From CAWAND01 sp963727915 (GTDB lineage: Bacteria; Chloroflexota; Anaerolineae; Anaerolineales; E44-bin32): 64,000 nt of DNA. Within the stretch, counting starts at the first letter, position 1; each line of letters opens with the position of its first letter. The DNA lies in the NCBI GenBank assembly GCA_963727915.1, contig CAVSID010000001.1, forward strand, positions 1,178,001-1,242,000, read 5' to 3'. Shown piece by piece: positions 1 to 9,641 of this stretch. The notes below the pieces were generated by a model. That model did no database searches, was not told the DNA's origin, and saw nothing but the letters and a program-made list of their open reading frames with translations. Both the position numbers and the translations under genes were made by a program.

Positions 1-1126
1 TTAGCGGATGTCGCCCTGATCACCCCTCTAAGAGATGGGATGAACCTGGTGGCCAAGGAGTATCTCTCTGCCCGGGCGGATGAGACGGGCGTGCTCATCC
101 TAAGCGAGACGGCTGGCTCGGCGGAGGAGTTAGGCGAAGCCCTGATCGTCAACCCCCACGACAGCCGCAGCATTGTCGAGCATCTGCTGATGGCGCTGGA
201 GATGCCGGTTGAAGAACAGAAGCGACGTAACCGTCCGATGGTCGCGCGCCTGAGGCGCTACACCGTCGACCGCTGGGCGGAGGACTTCCTCACCCAGCTC
301 GAAGCAGCCCGCCGCGACCGGCCTTCGTACCGAGTGCACCGCCTGGCCGACACCCGCCGCAAGCGCCTGCTCGATGCCTACCTGGCCGGCGAGAAACGGC
401 TGCTCTTGCTGGACTACGACGGCACGTTGGTGGCGTTCACCGATCGGGCGGAAGGCGCCGAACCAGACGCCGGATTGCTGGAGTTGTTGACCGGGCTGTC
501 TGGTGATCGAGCCAACAAGGTGGTTGTGATCAGCGGCCGTGACCATGCCACGTTGCAGCACTGGGTCGGAGGGACCGGCGTGGATCTGGTCGCTGAGCAC
601 GGGGCGCGTATGTGGGACAACTCGCAGGCGGAATGGCAGACCCTCGGCGAGCCCATCGATGGGGCATGGCAGCAGCAGATCCGTCCGGTGTTGGAGGTCT
701 ACGTCGACCGAACCCCCGGCGCCTACGTCGAGGATAAGGGTTCTTCTCTGGTCTGGCACTACCGCAGGGCGGAGCCCGAGCTCGGTTCCTTGCGTGCCAA
801 AGAACTGATGGAGAACCTGGAATCCTACCTGGCCAATACACCTTTGCACGTGATGCAGGGGAACAAGGTGGTCGAAATCAAACAGAGCAACATCAACAAG
901 GGGCGCGCTGCCTTGCGGCTGCTCCCGGCCGATCCACCCTACGACTTCGTGCTGGCCATCGGGGATGATGTCACCGATGAGGACGTGTTCGACTCCCTGC
1001 CCGAGGACGCGTGGACGATCAAGGTCGGGCGCTCCGGGCAGACGCACGCCCAGATTCTATCTACCCGATTCTTGGGCCGTACGCGACCTTCTGGAGGACT
1101 TGCTCGAATCAGACGGCTCCGACTGA
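1..1126 (+). CDS. otsB: Trehalose-6-phosphate synthase/phosphatase fusion, C-terminal part (5' cut by window, one frameshift)
   Basis: Makes trehalose: the OtsA part joins UDP-glucose to glucose-6-phosphate and the OtsB part removes the phosphate. The first residues (ADVALITPLRDG, then MNLVAKEY) are the C-terminal end of the OtsA glycosyltransferase fold. From about 380 the HAD-type OtsB domain begins with LLDYDGTL (catalytic Asp pair) and holds GDDVTDEDVF near 960. The gene starts before the window. At about 1048-1051 a CCC run holds one base too many: the frame 1 reading becomes nonsense, while the next frame gives RFYLPDSWAVRDLLEDLL and stops at 1124-1126, the expected OtsB ending. I read this as an indel rather than a real truncation. 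The fusion order OtsA-OtsB is known from many bacteria. Confidence 0.9.
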
Positions 1127-1178
1127 GTCCGTCCACCGTTGGCTTCGTTTGGGCTCGGTGCTAGACTTCTCGGCGTCC

Positions 1179-2558
1179 ATGCCTCAAACCAGCATGCCGA
1201 TCTCCGGCAGGAGCAAACCGGCTTTGACGGAAGATCGATCTCCCCCCCGAACCGGCCCCTTCTCCACAACCCACGACTTCTGGACATGGACAGCCCAGGC
1301 GAGCGCCAACCCGTTTCCATTAGCACGGGCGGAAGGGGTGTATCTGTGGGACGACGAAGGGCGCCGCTACCTCGATTTCAGCTCGACGGTGATGTGCGCC
1401 AATATCGGGCACGGCGACCGCCGGGTGATTCGGGCGATCCAGGCCCAGGCCGAAGTGCTCCCCTATGCCGGGCCCCGGATGGCCACCGAGGTGCGGGCAG
1501 CATTGGGCAATAGGCTGGCGGAGCTCGCCCCGGGAGATCTCAATCGATTCCTCTTCACCCTCGGCGGAGCAGATGCGGTCGAAAATGCGGTCAAGATGGC
1601 CCGCGCCGTCACCGGGAGGCCGAAGATCTTGGCCCGTCACCGCTCCTACCATGGGGCCACCCATGGCGCGCTCTCCCTGACCGGCGACTCGCGTCGCCTG
1701 CCCTGGGAACCCTTCCTGATGCCCGGCGTGGCCCACTTTCATGGTCCCGATCGCGAGCACGCGCCCTTCGCCCCGCCCGGGATGGATATCCCTGACGACG
1801 AGCTTTGCCGCTTGGCACTTGACCATCTCGAAGAGATTATCGAGGCAGAGGGGGCTGACCGCATCGCTGCCATTGTGCTCGAGCCCGTCAGCGGGGCCAA
1901 CGGCGTGGCGGTCCCGCCGGCCGGCTACTTGCCGGGCGTCCAGGGTCTGTGCCGCCGGCACGGGATCCTGCTGGTGCTGGACGAGGTCCTGACGGGTTTC
2001 GGGCGGACCGGGCGCTGGTTTGCCTGCCAGCACTGGGATGTGACCCCCGACCTGATGACGCTCGCCAAGGGGCTGACCTCGGGTTATGCGCCGCTGGGCG
2101 CTGTGGCGATAAGTGAACCGATCGCTCATCATTTCGACCAGCATCCGTTCGTCAGTGGTCTGACGTACAGTGGACACCCGCTCGGCCTGGCGGCGGCGCT
2201 GGCCAACATCGAGGTGCTCGAGGCCGACGATCTCATTGGCCGCGCCCAGCGCATGGGACCCGGTTTCGCATCCCGAACGCGAGAGTTGAAAGACGCGCAC
2301 TGCTGCGTGGCCGCCGTCCGCTCCATCGGGCTCCTGGCGGCCGTGGAAATGAGGTCTGGCCCGGATCAGGAGCAACCCATCTGGCGCGGTCTGGCCGGCG
2401 GCCTGCGCCAGGCCGGGTTATGGGTTCACCAGCATGACGAGATGCTGATCCTGGCACCACCCCTGATCGTCACCGATGCGCAGCTCGACGAGGGCTTCTC
2501 CCTGCTATCGGCCTTTCTGGAAGGCGTTGACGCCAAACTGGCGGATGGCGGTGTCTAA
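1179..2558 (+). CDS. Class III PLP-dependent aminotransferase
   Basis: A 459-residue fold-type I aminotransferase of the omega-amino acid / acetylornithine group. Visible marks are the phosphate-binding GGADAVENAVKMAR (about 129-142), RSYHGATHG (155-163), the cofactor aspartate in LVLDEVLTGFGRTG (about 268) and the Schiff-base lysine in TLAKGLTSGY (K297). ATG 1179 is the first start in frame after the trehalose gene; ATG 1194 is also possible and neither has a good ribosome site. The stop overlaps the start of the CoA-transferase gene, so the three genes probably form one operon. The context suggests catabolism of an amino acid whose keto product ends as a CoA thioester, for example beta-alanine, 4-aminobutyrate or taurine-type substrates. 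The exact substrate cannot be read from the sequence. Confidence 0.85.
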   Translation: MPQTSMPISGRSKPALTEDRSPPRTGPFSTTHDFWTWTAQASANPFPLARAEGVYLWDDEGRRYLDFSSTVMCANIGHGDRRVIRAIQAQAEVLPYAGPRMATEVRAALGNRLAELAPGDLNRFLFTLGGADAVENAVKMARAVTGRPKILARHRSYHGATHGALSLTGDSRRLPWEPFLMPGVAHFHGPDREHAPFAPPGMDIPDDELCRLALDHLEEIIEAEGADRIAAIVLEPVSGANGVAVPPAGYLPGVQGLCRRHGILLVLDEVLTGFGRTGRWFACQHWDVTPDLMTLAKGLTSGYAPLGAVAISEPIAHHFDQHPFVSGLTYSGHPLGLAAALANIEVLEADDLIGRAQRMGPGFASRTRELKDAHCCVAAVRSIGLLAAVEMRSGPDQEQPIWRGLAGGLRQAGLWVHQHDEMLILAPPLIVTDAQLDEGFSLLSAFLEGVDAKLADGGV

Positions 2559-3429
2559 ACTCACCAGCCTGCAGGAAGCGGTCGGCCGCCTGGTACGGGA
2601 CGGTGACTGTGTCTACCTGGCGGGCTTCACGCATCTGATTCCCTTTGCCGCCGGGCATGAGATCATCCGCCAGGGCAGGCGAGACCTGACGCTTGCCCGG
2701 GCCACACCGGATCTGATCTACGACCAGATGGTGGCGGCTGGCTGCGCGTCCAAAGTTGTCTTCTCTTATGCCGGAAACCCGGGTGTGGGATCGCTCCGGG
2801 CATTGCGGCGGGCCATCGAGACCGGCGAAATCGACTGGGAGGAGTACAGCCACTTCGCCATGATCAGCCGCCTGGCTGCAGGTGCGGCAGGCCTCCCCTT
2901 CATGCCCATGAACCCCAGCGGCGGGGATGATCTGATGGCGGCCAACGAGAACATCCGGCAGATCGCGGATCCCTACTCGGGCCGCCCTGTGATCACCGTC
3001 CCGGCGCTCAACCCCGGATGTGGCGGTGGTGCACGTCCATCGCGCCGACGCCGACGGCAACGCCCAGGTAGATGGCATCATCGGCGACATCAAGGAGGCC
3101 GCTTTTGCGGCGCGACAAGGTCCTGATCACGGCCGAAGAAGATCGTCGATCAGAGTCCGCGATCCGCGCCGATCCCGGGCGGACGATGATTCCTGGCCTG
3201 ATCGTGAATGCTGTGGTCGAAGTTCCCTTCGGCGCCCATCCTTCGTACGCCTACGGGTTGTACGATCGCGACAACATCTTCTACCAGGCGTGGGACGCCA
3301 TCAGCGCCGAGCCCTCCCAGCCTGCGACGTGGCTTGACGAGTGGGTCTTCGGCGTGGGAGCACCGCGCCGAGTACTGGGAGAAGCTCGGGCCGGATGTCC
3401 ACGCTCGTCTCGCGCCATCCGGGAGCTGA
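2545..3429 (+). CDS. CoA-transferase subunit A (glutaconate CoA-transferase family), three frameshifts
   Basis: Alpha subunit of a two-subunit family I CoA-transferase, which moves CoA between acyl groups. The N-terminal part reads TSLQEAVGRLVRDGDCVYLAGF and has the usual FTHLIPFAAGHEIIRQG segment. The reading is continuous only if the frame changes near 3015, 3115 and 3350: pieces ALNPG / VHVHRADADGNAQVDG / DKVLITAEE and WLDEWVFGV / EYWEKLGPDV follow one another exactly as in the family. All three shifts go the same way (one extra base each), which argues for sequencing error. ATG 2545 overlaps the end of the aminotransferase gene. The final stop, 3427-3429, lies just before the GTG start of subunit B. 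Confidence 0.8.
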
Positions 3430-3431
3430 CT

Positions 3432-4194
3432 GTGGCTGCCAGTTGGACGGCCTCCGAGTTGATGGTGGTCAACGCTGCCCGGCTCCTGCAGGACGGGGAT
3501 GTGGTGCTGGTGGGCGTCGGGACTGCCCAATCTGGCCTGCAACCTGGCGCTGCGAACCCACGCCCCCGGACTGGTGATGGTCTACGAATCGGGGGTTGTC
3601 GGCAGCCGGCCGTCCCGCCTGCCGCTGTCCATCGGTGACCCGGCGCTGGTGGACGGCTCATTGATGGTCACCTCCATGTACGATCTGTTCGCATACATCC
3701 TGCAGCGGGGCCACGTGTCGGTCGGATTCCTTGGCGGCGCTCAGATCGACCGTCACGGCAATATCAATGCCACGCTGATCGGCCCGGACTACCGGCATCC
3801 GAAGGTCCGACTGCCTGGTTCCGGCGGCAGCCAGGAGATCGCTGCCTGGGCAGAGCGAACCTTCTTGTTGGCCCGCCACGAGCGTCGCCGGTTTCCCGAG
3901 CGATGCGATTTTCGGACCTCGCTGGGGTGGCCGGAAACAGGAGGGGGGACCGGGCGCAACCTGCCGGGCGGCGGGCCGGCAGCCCTGGTGACGGATCTTG
4001 GGATCCTGGCGCCAGACCCACACGGCGAGCTGGCCCTCACCCATCTGCACCCCGGGGTGACATTGGAGTCGGTCGAGGCGGCCACGGGTTGGGACCTTCA
4101 AGTCAGCCCACAGCTCGAGGTGACGGCACCGCCGACACCTACGGAGCTGGAATTGCTCCACGAACTCGACCCCCACAAGCTCTACCTCGGCTGA
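3432..4194 (+). CDS. CoA-transferase subunit B, one frameshift
   Basis: Beta subunit partner of the preceding gene. It opens with VAASWTASELMVVNAARLLQDGD and contains the VYESGVVGSRPSRLPLSIGDP and GFLGGAQIDRHGNINATLIG segments typical of the glutaconate/3-oxoacid CoA-transferase B family, about 253 residues in all. Start is GTG 3432, with GGGAG just upstream and only two bases after the stop of subunit A, so translation is likely coupled. A single extra base at about 3525-3530 breaks the frame between VGVGTA and LPNLACNLALRTH. The two subunits plus the aminotransferase suggest a short amino-acid or short-acid degradation operon. Confidence 0.82.
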
Positions 4195-4222
4195 TCGCCC
4201 CTTCCCCGCGAATGCCCTCTAA

Positions 4223-4240
4223 TTGTGAAATCTGTCACAA
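4223..4240. promoter_or_regulatory. CRP/FNR-type operator palindrome
   Basis: Perfect TTGTGA-N6-TCACAA palindrome (spacer AATCTG) in the 218-base gap before the first cNMP-binding gene. It matches the CRP consensus half site TGTGA on both sides. It lies about 175 bases before ATG 4413, so it could serve a promoter inside the gap. One of six copies in the window. Confidence 0.75.
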
Positions 4241-4412
4241 ACGCCCTTGGCGCGGCCCGATTTCACGCCGGATCGGGGAAAATGCCTAGATGATTGTCAC
4301 CGGGGATCGTTGATATATGACCCTCCACCCCGGCGGATCGCTGGGCTAGATTTATTTCAACTTCGACCGGGTGCCGGGAGCGTCCCGGCGCCGGCGCGCT
4401 GGATAGGTTGTA

Positions 4413-4940
4413 ATGGGGAGATCTCCCAGCAAGCAAACCAACGGCAATGTTGAACATTTGCCCATCTTCCGCGGCCTGCCCAAAACCACAGCGGCTGGGC
4501 TGTGGCCGTTGTTGCACGAACTGCGGCTGTGCGAAGGCGAGCACATCTTCGAGCAAGGCGACCCCGCCGAGCAGGTCTATGTTGTAGTCGACGGCGAAAT
4601 CGAGATCGTCTACCAGCCGGAAGATGGAGGATCGATCATGGCCGGCGCCATCCGGCGCGGGGGCGTGTTTGGGCTCTCGGCGGCCTTGGGCCGGCGAGTT
4701 TACACCTCGGGTGCCCAGTCGTCGCGCGCCTCTAGAGTAGTGTGGATCGCGCGTGAAGAATTGAAGCGCTTCTGCCGGGGCAATTCTGTGGCCGGCGAAC
4801 AGGTCCTGGAACGGCTCGCCCATGCCATCGCCGGGCGGCTGGAAAAGCCACCCAACGATATCGCCCTCAAGCTGCACCAGGCACTGATGAGAGGCTGTGA
4901 TGTCAAGGAAGGCTCCAAAGAGCCAAAGAGGGTGCGATGA
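4413..4940 (+). CDS. Cyclic-nucleotide-binding-domain protein without DNA-binding domain
   Basis: A 175-residue protein with one Crp-like cNMP-binding beta-roll (about residues 15-135: LPIFRGLP, EGEHIFEQGDPAEQVYVVVDGEIEI, RGGVFGLSAALG). The remaining 40 residues contain no helix-turn-helix, so it is not a classical Crp/Fnr regulator. It more likely acts as a sensory partner or as a modulator of another protein. The stop overlaps the start of the NifU-like gene (ATGA at 4937-4940), which links the two. A TTGTGA-N6-TCACAA palindrome lies upstream. It is a paralogue in design of the protein heading the hydrogenase operon at 9149. The ligand is unknown; the glycine-rich loop looks degenerate, so cAMP binding is not assured. 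Confidence 0.75.
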   Translation: MGRSPSKQTNGNVEHLPIFRGLPKTTAAGLWPLLHELRLCEGEHIFEQGDPAEQVYVVVDGEIEIVYQPEDGGSIMAGAIRRGGVFGLSAALGRRVYTSGAQSSRASRVVWIAREELKRFCRGNSVAGEQVLERLAHAIAGRLEKPPNDIALKLHQALMRGCDVKEGSKEPKRVR

Positions 4941-5209
4941 CAGACGGCAACGGCTTGCATAATCACATTGTTGGCGCGTCAGAGGCCGACCAGATCGCCG
5001 AATTGGTTGAGGCTTTGAGCGCCTATATCGAGCAGTATCATGGCGGCAGGGTTCGCATGGTGTCGTATCAAGACGGCGTGCTGACGGTGGAGATGGGTGG
5101 GGCTTGCGAAGGCTGCCGGCTTTCCCAGACCACCGTGCAGGGCTGGATTGGCGGTACGGTCCGCCAGTTCTTCCCACAGGTCAAAGAAGTACAGGCCATC
5201 CCAAGCTGA
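4937..5209 (+). CDS. NifU-like Fe-S scaffold domain protein
   Basis: A 90-residue stand-alone NifU C-terminal (Nfu) domain, a scaffold that binds and hands over Fe-S clusters. The pair of cysteines is in ACEGCRLS (about residues 55-62), followed by the usual QTTVQGWIGGTVRQFFP helix. It is read immediately after the cNMP-binding gene, with a 4-base overlap. A role in supplying clusters to nearby Fe-S enzymes such as the hydrogenase is possible but not shown by the sequence. Confidence 0.85.
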   Translation: MTDGNGLHNHIVGASEADQIAELVEALSAYIEQYHGGRVRMVSYQDGVLTVEMGGACEGCRLSQTTVQGWIGGTVRQFFPQVKEVQAIPS

Positions 5210-5265
5210 CAATTCACAGGGGCTCTCCTCCTTCCCTCCTTCTATCCAGGGGGTACCCTGAACCC

Positions 5266-5293
5266 ACGCAGCCCACAGCAATGTGGGCTGCGT
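5266..5293 (+). terminator. Strong stem-loop after the nfu-like gene
   Basis: Perfect 12-base-pair inverted repeat (ACGCAGCCCACA / TGTGGGCTGCGT) closed by a GCAA tetraloop, about 57 bases after the stop at 5209. The downstream run (CGTTATC) is not U-rich, so the call as terminator is probable rather than certain. Confidence 0.65.
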
Positions 5294-5386
5294 CGTTATC
5301 GGGGTGCGGCGCGCGCCGCCCGAGCCGACCTGTGGCACAATGAAGGCTCGGCCGGCCTTCTCCGGACGGCCGCCGGGAGGGTAGGC

Positions 5387-6435
5387 TTGGTCGACGTGCT
5401 GCGCAAGCCATGGGTCGCCATCGCCGTCCGGCGCCTTGGTGGCGCCGTGCTCATCTTGGGGGTGATCGCTTACCTGACACTGTTTGGCCTGCTGCTGGCA
5501 CAGCGTGGCCAGCAGGGGCTGCCAGCCGACCCGGCCGGCGCTGCGATCGACGCCTTCAGCGCCGGCGCCATCCTACTGCTCCATCATCCCGCCCAACTTG
5601 TCTGGCATCACCAGAGCTATGTGCCCGGACCGCTGGTGCGCATGCTCTTCCTTCGCAGCGCCGCCCTCTTGGGGCTGGGGCTGCTCGTGTCTGTGATCAT
5701 CGGAATCCCGCTGGGCGCCCTGGCGGCGGTCCGCCGCCATCGGCGCCGCTCATCGCTGATTGTCATCGCTTCGATCCTCGGTATCTCAACACCCAGCTTC
5801 ATCCTCGGCATGCTTCTGTGGATGGCGGACATCTGGGTCCACCAGACCTTTGACGTGGATGTGCTGCCTACGTCCGGATTTGGTTGGGATCTGCACCTGG
5901 TCCTACCGGCCCTGGTGCTGGCGGCCCGGCCGCTGGCGCAGGTGATGCAGGTCACCTACGTCTCTCTGTCAGACGTTCTGGGGCAAGACTACGTCCGAAC
6001 GGCGCGCAGCAAAGGCCTGATTGAATGGGTCGTCATCACACGCCACGCGCTGTCGAACGCCGAAGTACCCATACTGACCACCCTGGGCACATCGCTGCGT
6101 TTCTCGCTGGCCAGCCTGCCGGTGGTGGAGTTTTTCTTTGGCTGGCCAGGGCTCGGCTTGAGCTTGCTGGACGCCATTCGATCGGGAGACTCAACTCTGG
6201 TGGTCGATCTCGATCCTCGCCCTGGGGGCGCTCTTCCTGGCCGTCAACGGCGCGCTGGAGGTGCTCTTCCCCGTGCTGGATCCGAGGTTGCGCTCGGAAG
6301 ATGCCCGGGGACAACGCGTGGTGCTGGATCCGTCCTGGATGTCCCGCTGGCGTCGCCAGCTCGCACGCGTGCGCGGATGGATTGCCTCGCTCGGACAGCC
6401 GGCGGAGCATGCACGGGGCGGGGGGAAGGCCATGA
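5387..6435 (+). CDS. Peptide/nickel-type ABC transporter permease (DppB-like), frameshifted near its end
   Basis: Inner-membrane permease of the oligopeptide/dipeptide/nickel ABC family. An N-terminal membrane helix (about residues 15-38) is followed by a long outer loop and the binding-protein-dependent transport domain with the EAA loop DYVRTARSKGLIEW (about 200-213). It starts at TTG 5387, with GGGAGGG five bases upstream. Near 6205 the frame changes (VDLDPRPGG against LALGALFLAVNGALEVLFPVL); the second reading restores the family's usual C-terminus. The end is set at the TGA 6433-6435 that overlaps the next ATG, but that needs one more indel; otherwise the gene would run straight into the next. 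No ATPase or binding-protein gene is adjacent. Confidence 0.75.
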
Positions 6436-8925
6436 GCCGTCTCCCCGTCCCGGAGGCGATCCCTGCAGGGGAGGTTGCCGAGGACGATCGGCGAGGGTTC
6501 GGCAGACTGGTGGGCCTGGTCCTGCGCTCGCCGGCCCTGGTCATCGGGACCCTGCTGCTGGCATGTCTGCTGGTGGCCGTCTTCCTGGGGCCGAGCTTCT
6601 CGAGCCAGAGCCCATTCAAGACCCACGGGGTGATGATGTTCGAGGGGACCATTGCCGCGCCACCTTTCCCGCCATCGCTGACCTTCCCTTGGGGAACGGA
6701 CATCTTGGGCCGGGACCTGCAGGCCCTGGTCCTGGCCGGCGCCAAGCAGACGATCGTGTTGGCCCTTATGGCCACCTTGGCCAGGCTGAGCTTGGGAACC
6801 GTCCTCGGTGCCCTGGCGGGCTGGTGGCGCGGCGGAGCTGTGGATGGCCTGGTGTCCGGGGCCATTGGGGTCTGGGCCTCCTTCCCGTCCACGTTGTTTG
6901 CCATGATCCTGATCCTGGCCTTGGGCATCAAGCAAGGCGTCGGGGTTTTCGTCTTGGCGCTTTCCGTGGTGGGCTGGGGGGAAGTGGCCCAGTTCGTCCG
7001 CGGCAAGGTGGTGGCGATCAAGGCTGAGCCATACGTCGAAGGGGCGCGTGTGATCGGGGCGCAGGACCTGGGGATTCTGATCCGGCACGTGGTCCCCAAT
7101 CTGGTCCCCTCCCTGCTCGTCCTGGCAGTGCTTGAGATGGGCGGCGTGCTCCTGCTTCTGGCGGAGCTGGGGTTCCTCAACATCTTCCTCGGCGGCGGAT
7201 ACACTGTCGAACTGCTGGGGACACAGAGCCTGGCGGGAGTCCCCTACCACTATTCGGACGTGCCCGAATGGGGTGCCCTGCTGGCCAACGTGCGCGATTG
7301 GTGGCGGGCCTATCCGTGGCTGGGTTGGTATCCGGGGGTGGCGTTCTTCATCGCCATTCTCACCTTCAACCTGCTGGGCGAAGGGCTGAGGCGTTTCATT
7401 GACCGCAGCCGCGTCAACCTGAGCCGCCTGGTCAACCGCTATGCGCTGGCGGCGGGGGCCTTCATCGTTCTGGGTGGCTTCTGGCTGGTCCGCAGCTCGG
7501 CCCCGCTCAGCCGCTACCTGCCTCAGGCCGAGCGGTTCGATGCACAGCGTGCGATGGCCACAGTTGACGCCCTGAGTGGCTCGGCGTTTCAAGGTCGAGA
7601 GAGCGGCACGCCGGGCGGCACAGCCGCCGCGGATTACGTGGCGGCCCAGATGCAGTCCATCGGCCTGTTCCCCGGCGGTGACAACGAGACCTACATTCAG
7701 ACCCTGATCCAGGCGGGGATTCATCTAAACGGTATGCCGCAGCTCGCCTACGTGAATCCGGCGGGCGAGGCCGCCTTTGTCTATCGGCGCGACTTCGCCG
7801 AGTTCGTGGGTGGTAGAGGGGATAAGAACACGGTTGAGGGAGGCCTGGTGGGCCTGGCGCTCGGCGCACCGCTCATCGACGACAGCTCCGACCCGTATGG
7901 GCTCAGTCAGCGTGATCTGGTGGGGAAGATTGTATTGGTCCATCGGGAGGATCTGGTTCCGAGTTCTGGGCCGCCTGGCGGCGGGGGTCCTGGTGATCGC
8001 CGATGCCCCGGGTGACCTGGAGCGCAAGGACCTGTACAAGTTCGGCCGGGCGAACCTGGATCTTCCAGGTTTTCAGGTGCCGATGATGACCGTCAGCCGC
8101 CAGGCGGCCGATAGGCTGCTCAACGGCACCGGGACCAGCCTGGCAGCGTTGGAGGCAGCGCGGGCCGATCTCGGGCCGGGCGAGGTCGAAGCCACCGCCC
8201 CCGGCCAGGCCATGCGCATGACCCTTCCCATTGCCGATACCTCCGAGCGCGGCGAACCGGTGATCAACGTAATCGGCTACATCCCCGGCGAGGGGGCGGC
8301 CGTCCGGACCGCCAGTGGCGCCAGCCTCGACAGCCAGGTGATCATCGTCTCGGCCTACTACGACGGCCTGGGCATGGGTCCGGACGGGAGCCTGTATCCT
8401 GGCGCCAACGACAACGCCAGCGGCGTGGCAGCTATGCTTGAGATGGCCCGCATCCTGATGGAAACACCCACCCCGCCCAAGAAGACGATCATCTTCGTGG
8501 CCTGGTCTGGCGGGGAACGTGGCAGCGGGTTCAGTGTGACCAACACCATGAACGCCAAGATTGGTTTCAACCAGCTTACGGTCGAGGCCGTCCTCGAGCT
8601 GCAGTGGCCTTGCCCGGGGCTCGGGGGATGGGCTGGCGCTCGGCCAGGGCACGAGCTTTCGGCTGAGCCGCCTGTTTCAACAGGCAGGCTCGCGCCTGGG
8701 CACCCCGTGACCACCCGTGGCCGCGGCCCCCATTTCGGGCTCCCGGTGCTGGCCGGCTTTGGCGACCGGACAGCACTCAGCGCTTACCTGAGCTGGAACG
8801 GCTCGGATCAGGGAGTGCATACGCTGGAGGACGACGCCGCCTCGCTCGACCCGACCAAGCTCATGCGCTCTGGCCGGACGGCCCTGCTCGTGCTGAGTGT
8901 GCTCAGCCGGGAAGAAACCTACTAG
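6432..8925 (+). CDS. DppC-like ABC permease fused to an M28-type peptidase domain (frameshifts near 7975 and 8600-8700)
   Basis: The N-terminal third is a DppC-like permease: N-terminal helix (about residues 37-57), FPWGTDILGRDLQ, EAA-loop EPYVEGARVIGAQD and a final NLLGEGLRRF. No stop follows. The same frame runs through one extra membrane helix (YALAAGAFIVLGGFWLV, about 336-352) into an M28 aminopeptidase-like domain: FQGRESGTPGG (about 384), GANDNASG (about 657, metal Asp) and WSGGERGSGF (about 692, acidic pair region). The expected first zinc His (HYD) is replaced by Tyr in SAYYDGLG, so activity is doubtful or altered. Two compensating indels in 8600-8700 and one extra base near 7975 are needed. 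By topology the peptidase should lie outside the membrane, beside the transport pore. Confidence 0.8.
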
Positions 8926-9047
8926 CCGCCAGCATTCCACCTAGCTCAAACCGCCATGCCAGTTCCTGGGTTCCCCCGCGCAACCTGGCCCGGTTCATTG
9001 TCAGACAACTTCAGGACGACTCTCAGTCATCTTCGTGACGAAGTACA

Positions 9048-9063
9048 TGTGAAGAATTTCACA
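9048..9063. promoter_or_regulatory. CRP/FNR-type operator before the hydrogenase operon
   Basis: TGTGA-AGAATT-TCACA, flanked by A and A (11 of 12 positions of TTGTGA-N6-TCACAA). It lies 86-101 bases before ATG 9149. A possible -10 box, TAGACT at 9078-9083, would place the site roughly 35 bases before transcription start, where activators of this family bind. Confidence 0.75.
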
Positions 9064-9148
9064 AACGATGATAAACCTAGACTGAACGATCCTGGCCGGC
9101 CAGCTCAACCGATGGGTCTTGCCAGGCATCGGGCAGGGAGAGTCTGGG

Positions 9149-9641
9149 ATGAAGGCAACCAAGCAAGAGCTGGTCGGGGAACTACAGGCCATCCCCTGGT
9201 TCCAGGAATTGTCTTCCGAGCACTTCGACAGGCTGGTGGAACTGGCCAGCCTGCTTGAGGTCGAGACGGGGGAGGAGCTGTACCGCGAGGGCGAGAGGCA
9301 GGACTATCTGTATATCGTCCTGGCCGGCAGGGTGGCTTCAGACATGAACGTTCCCGGGAGGGGCCGTCTGCGGCTATATACCTCCGAGCCGATGGATATC
9401 CTGGGCTGGTCTGGCATCACGCCCGTCCTTCGCCAACGTACGGCATCGGCGATCGCCATCATGCCCAGCCGCCTGGTGGCCTTGGATGCCATGGAGCTGC
9501 GGAAGGCGTGTGACGCCGATCATGATCTGGGCTATGTGGTCATGCGCCGCCTGGCCAACGTGGTGGCGGCGCGGCTTGATGGTGACCCGCCTGCAGCTGG
9601 TGGACATGTTCTCTCACCCGGCTGAGGGGGGCAAGGCATGA
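9149..9641 (+). CDS. Cyclic-nucleotide-binding-domain protein heading the hydrogenase operon (one frameshift near 9578)
   Basis: About 163 residues, with a Crp-like beta-roll (IPWFQELSSEHFDRLV, EGERQDYLYIVLAGRVASD, PMDILGWSGITP) and the following helix, but no helix-turn-helix. In the raw frame it stops at 9625. A one-base shift near 9578 gives RLMVTRLQLVDMFSHP and a stop at 9639-9641 that overlaps the next ATG. This fits the ATGA/GTGA overlaps that join every gene of the operon. Proteins of this type are often found beside group 3b hydrogenase genes, so it may sense redox state or a nucleotide and act on the enzyme. A CRP/FNR-type palindrome stands upstream. Confidence 0.72.

Noticed and set aside
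130..1047. Long open frame on the minus strand opposite the trehalose gene
   Set aside because: The + strand protein has clear OtsA/OtsB motifs. The minus reading has none and is a high-GC shadow.
3015..3530. Programmed frameshifting in the CoA-transferase genes
   Set aside because: The breaks are numerous, lack slippery heptamers with a structure, and resemble breaks in unrelated genes across the window.
6036..7724. 562-codon open frame on the minus strand opposite the permease genes
   Set aside because: Rich in Gln/His/Pro/Arg with no domain; the + strand encodes recognisable permeases.
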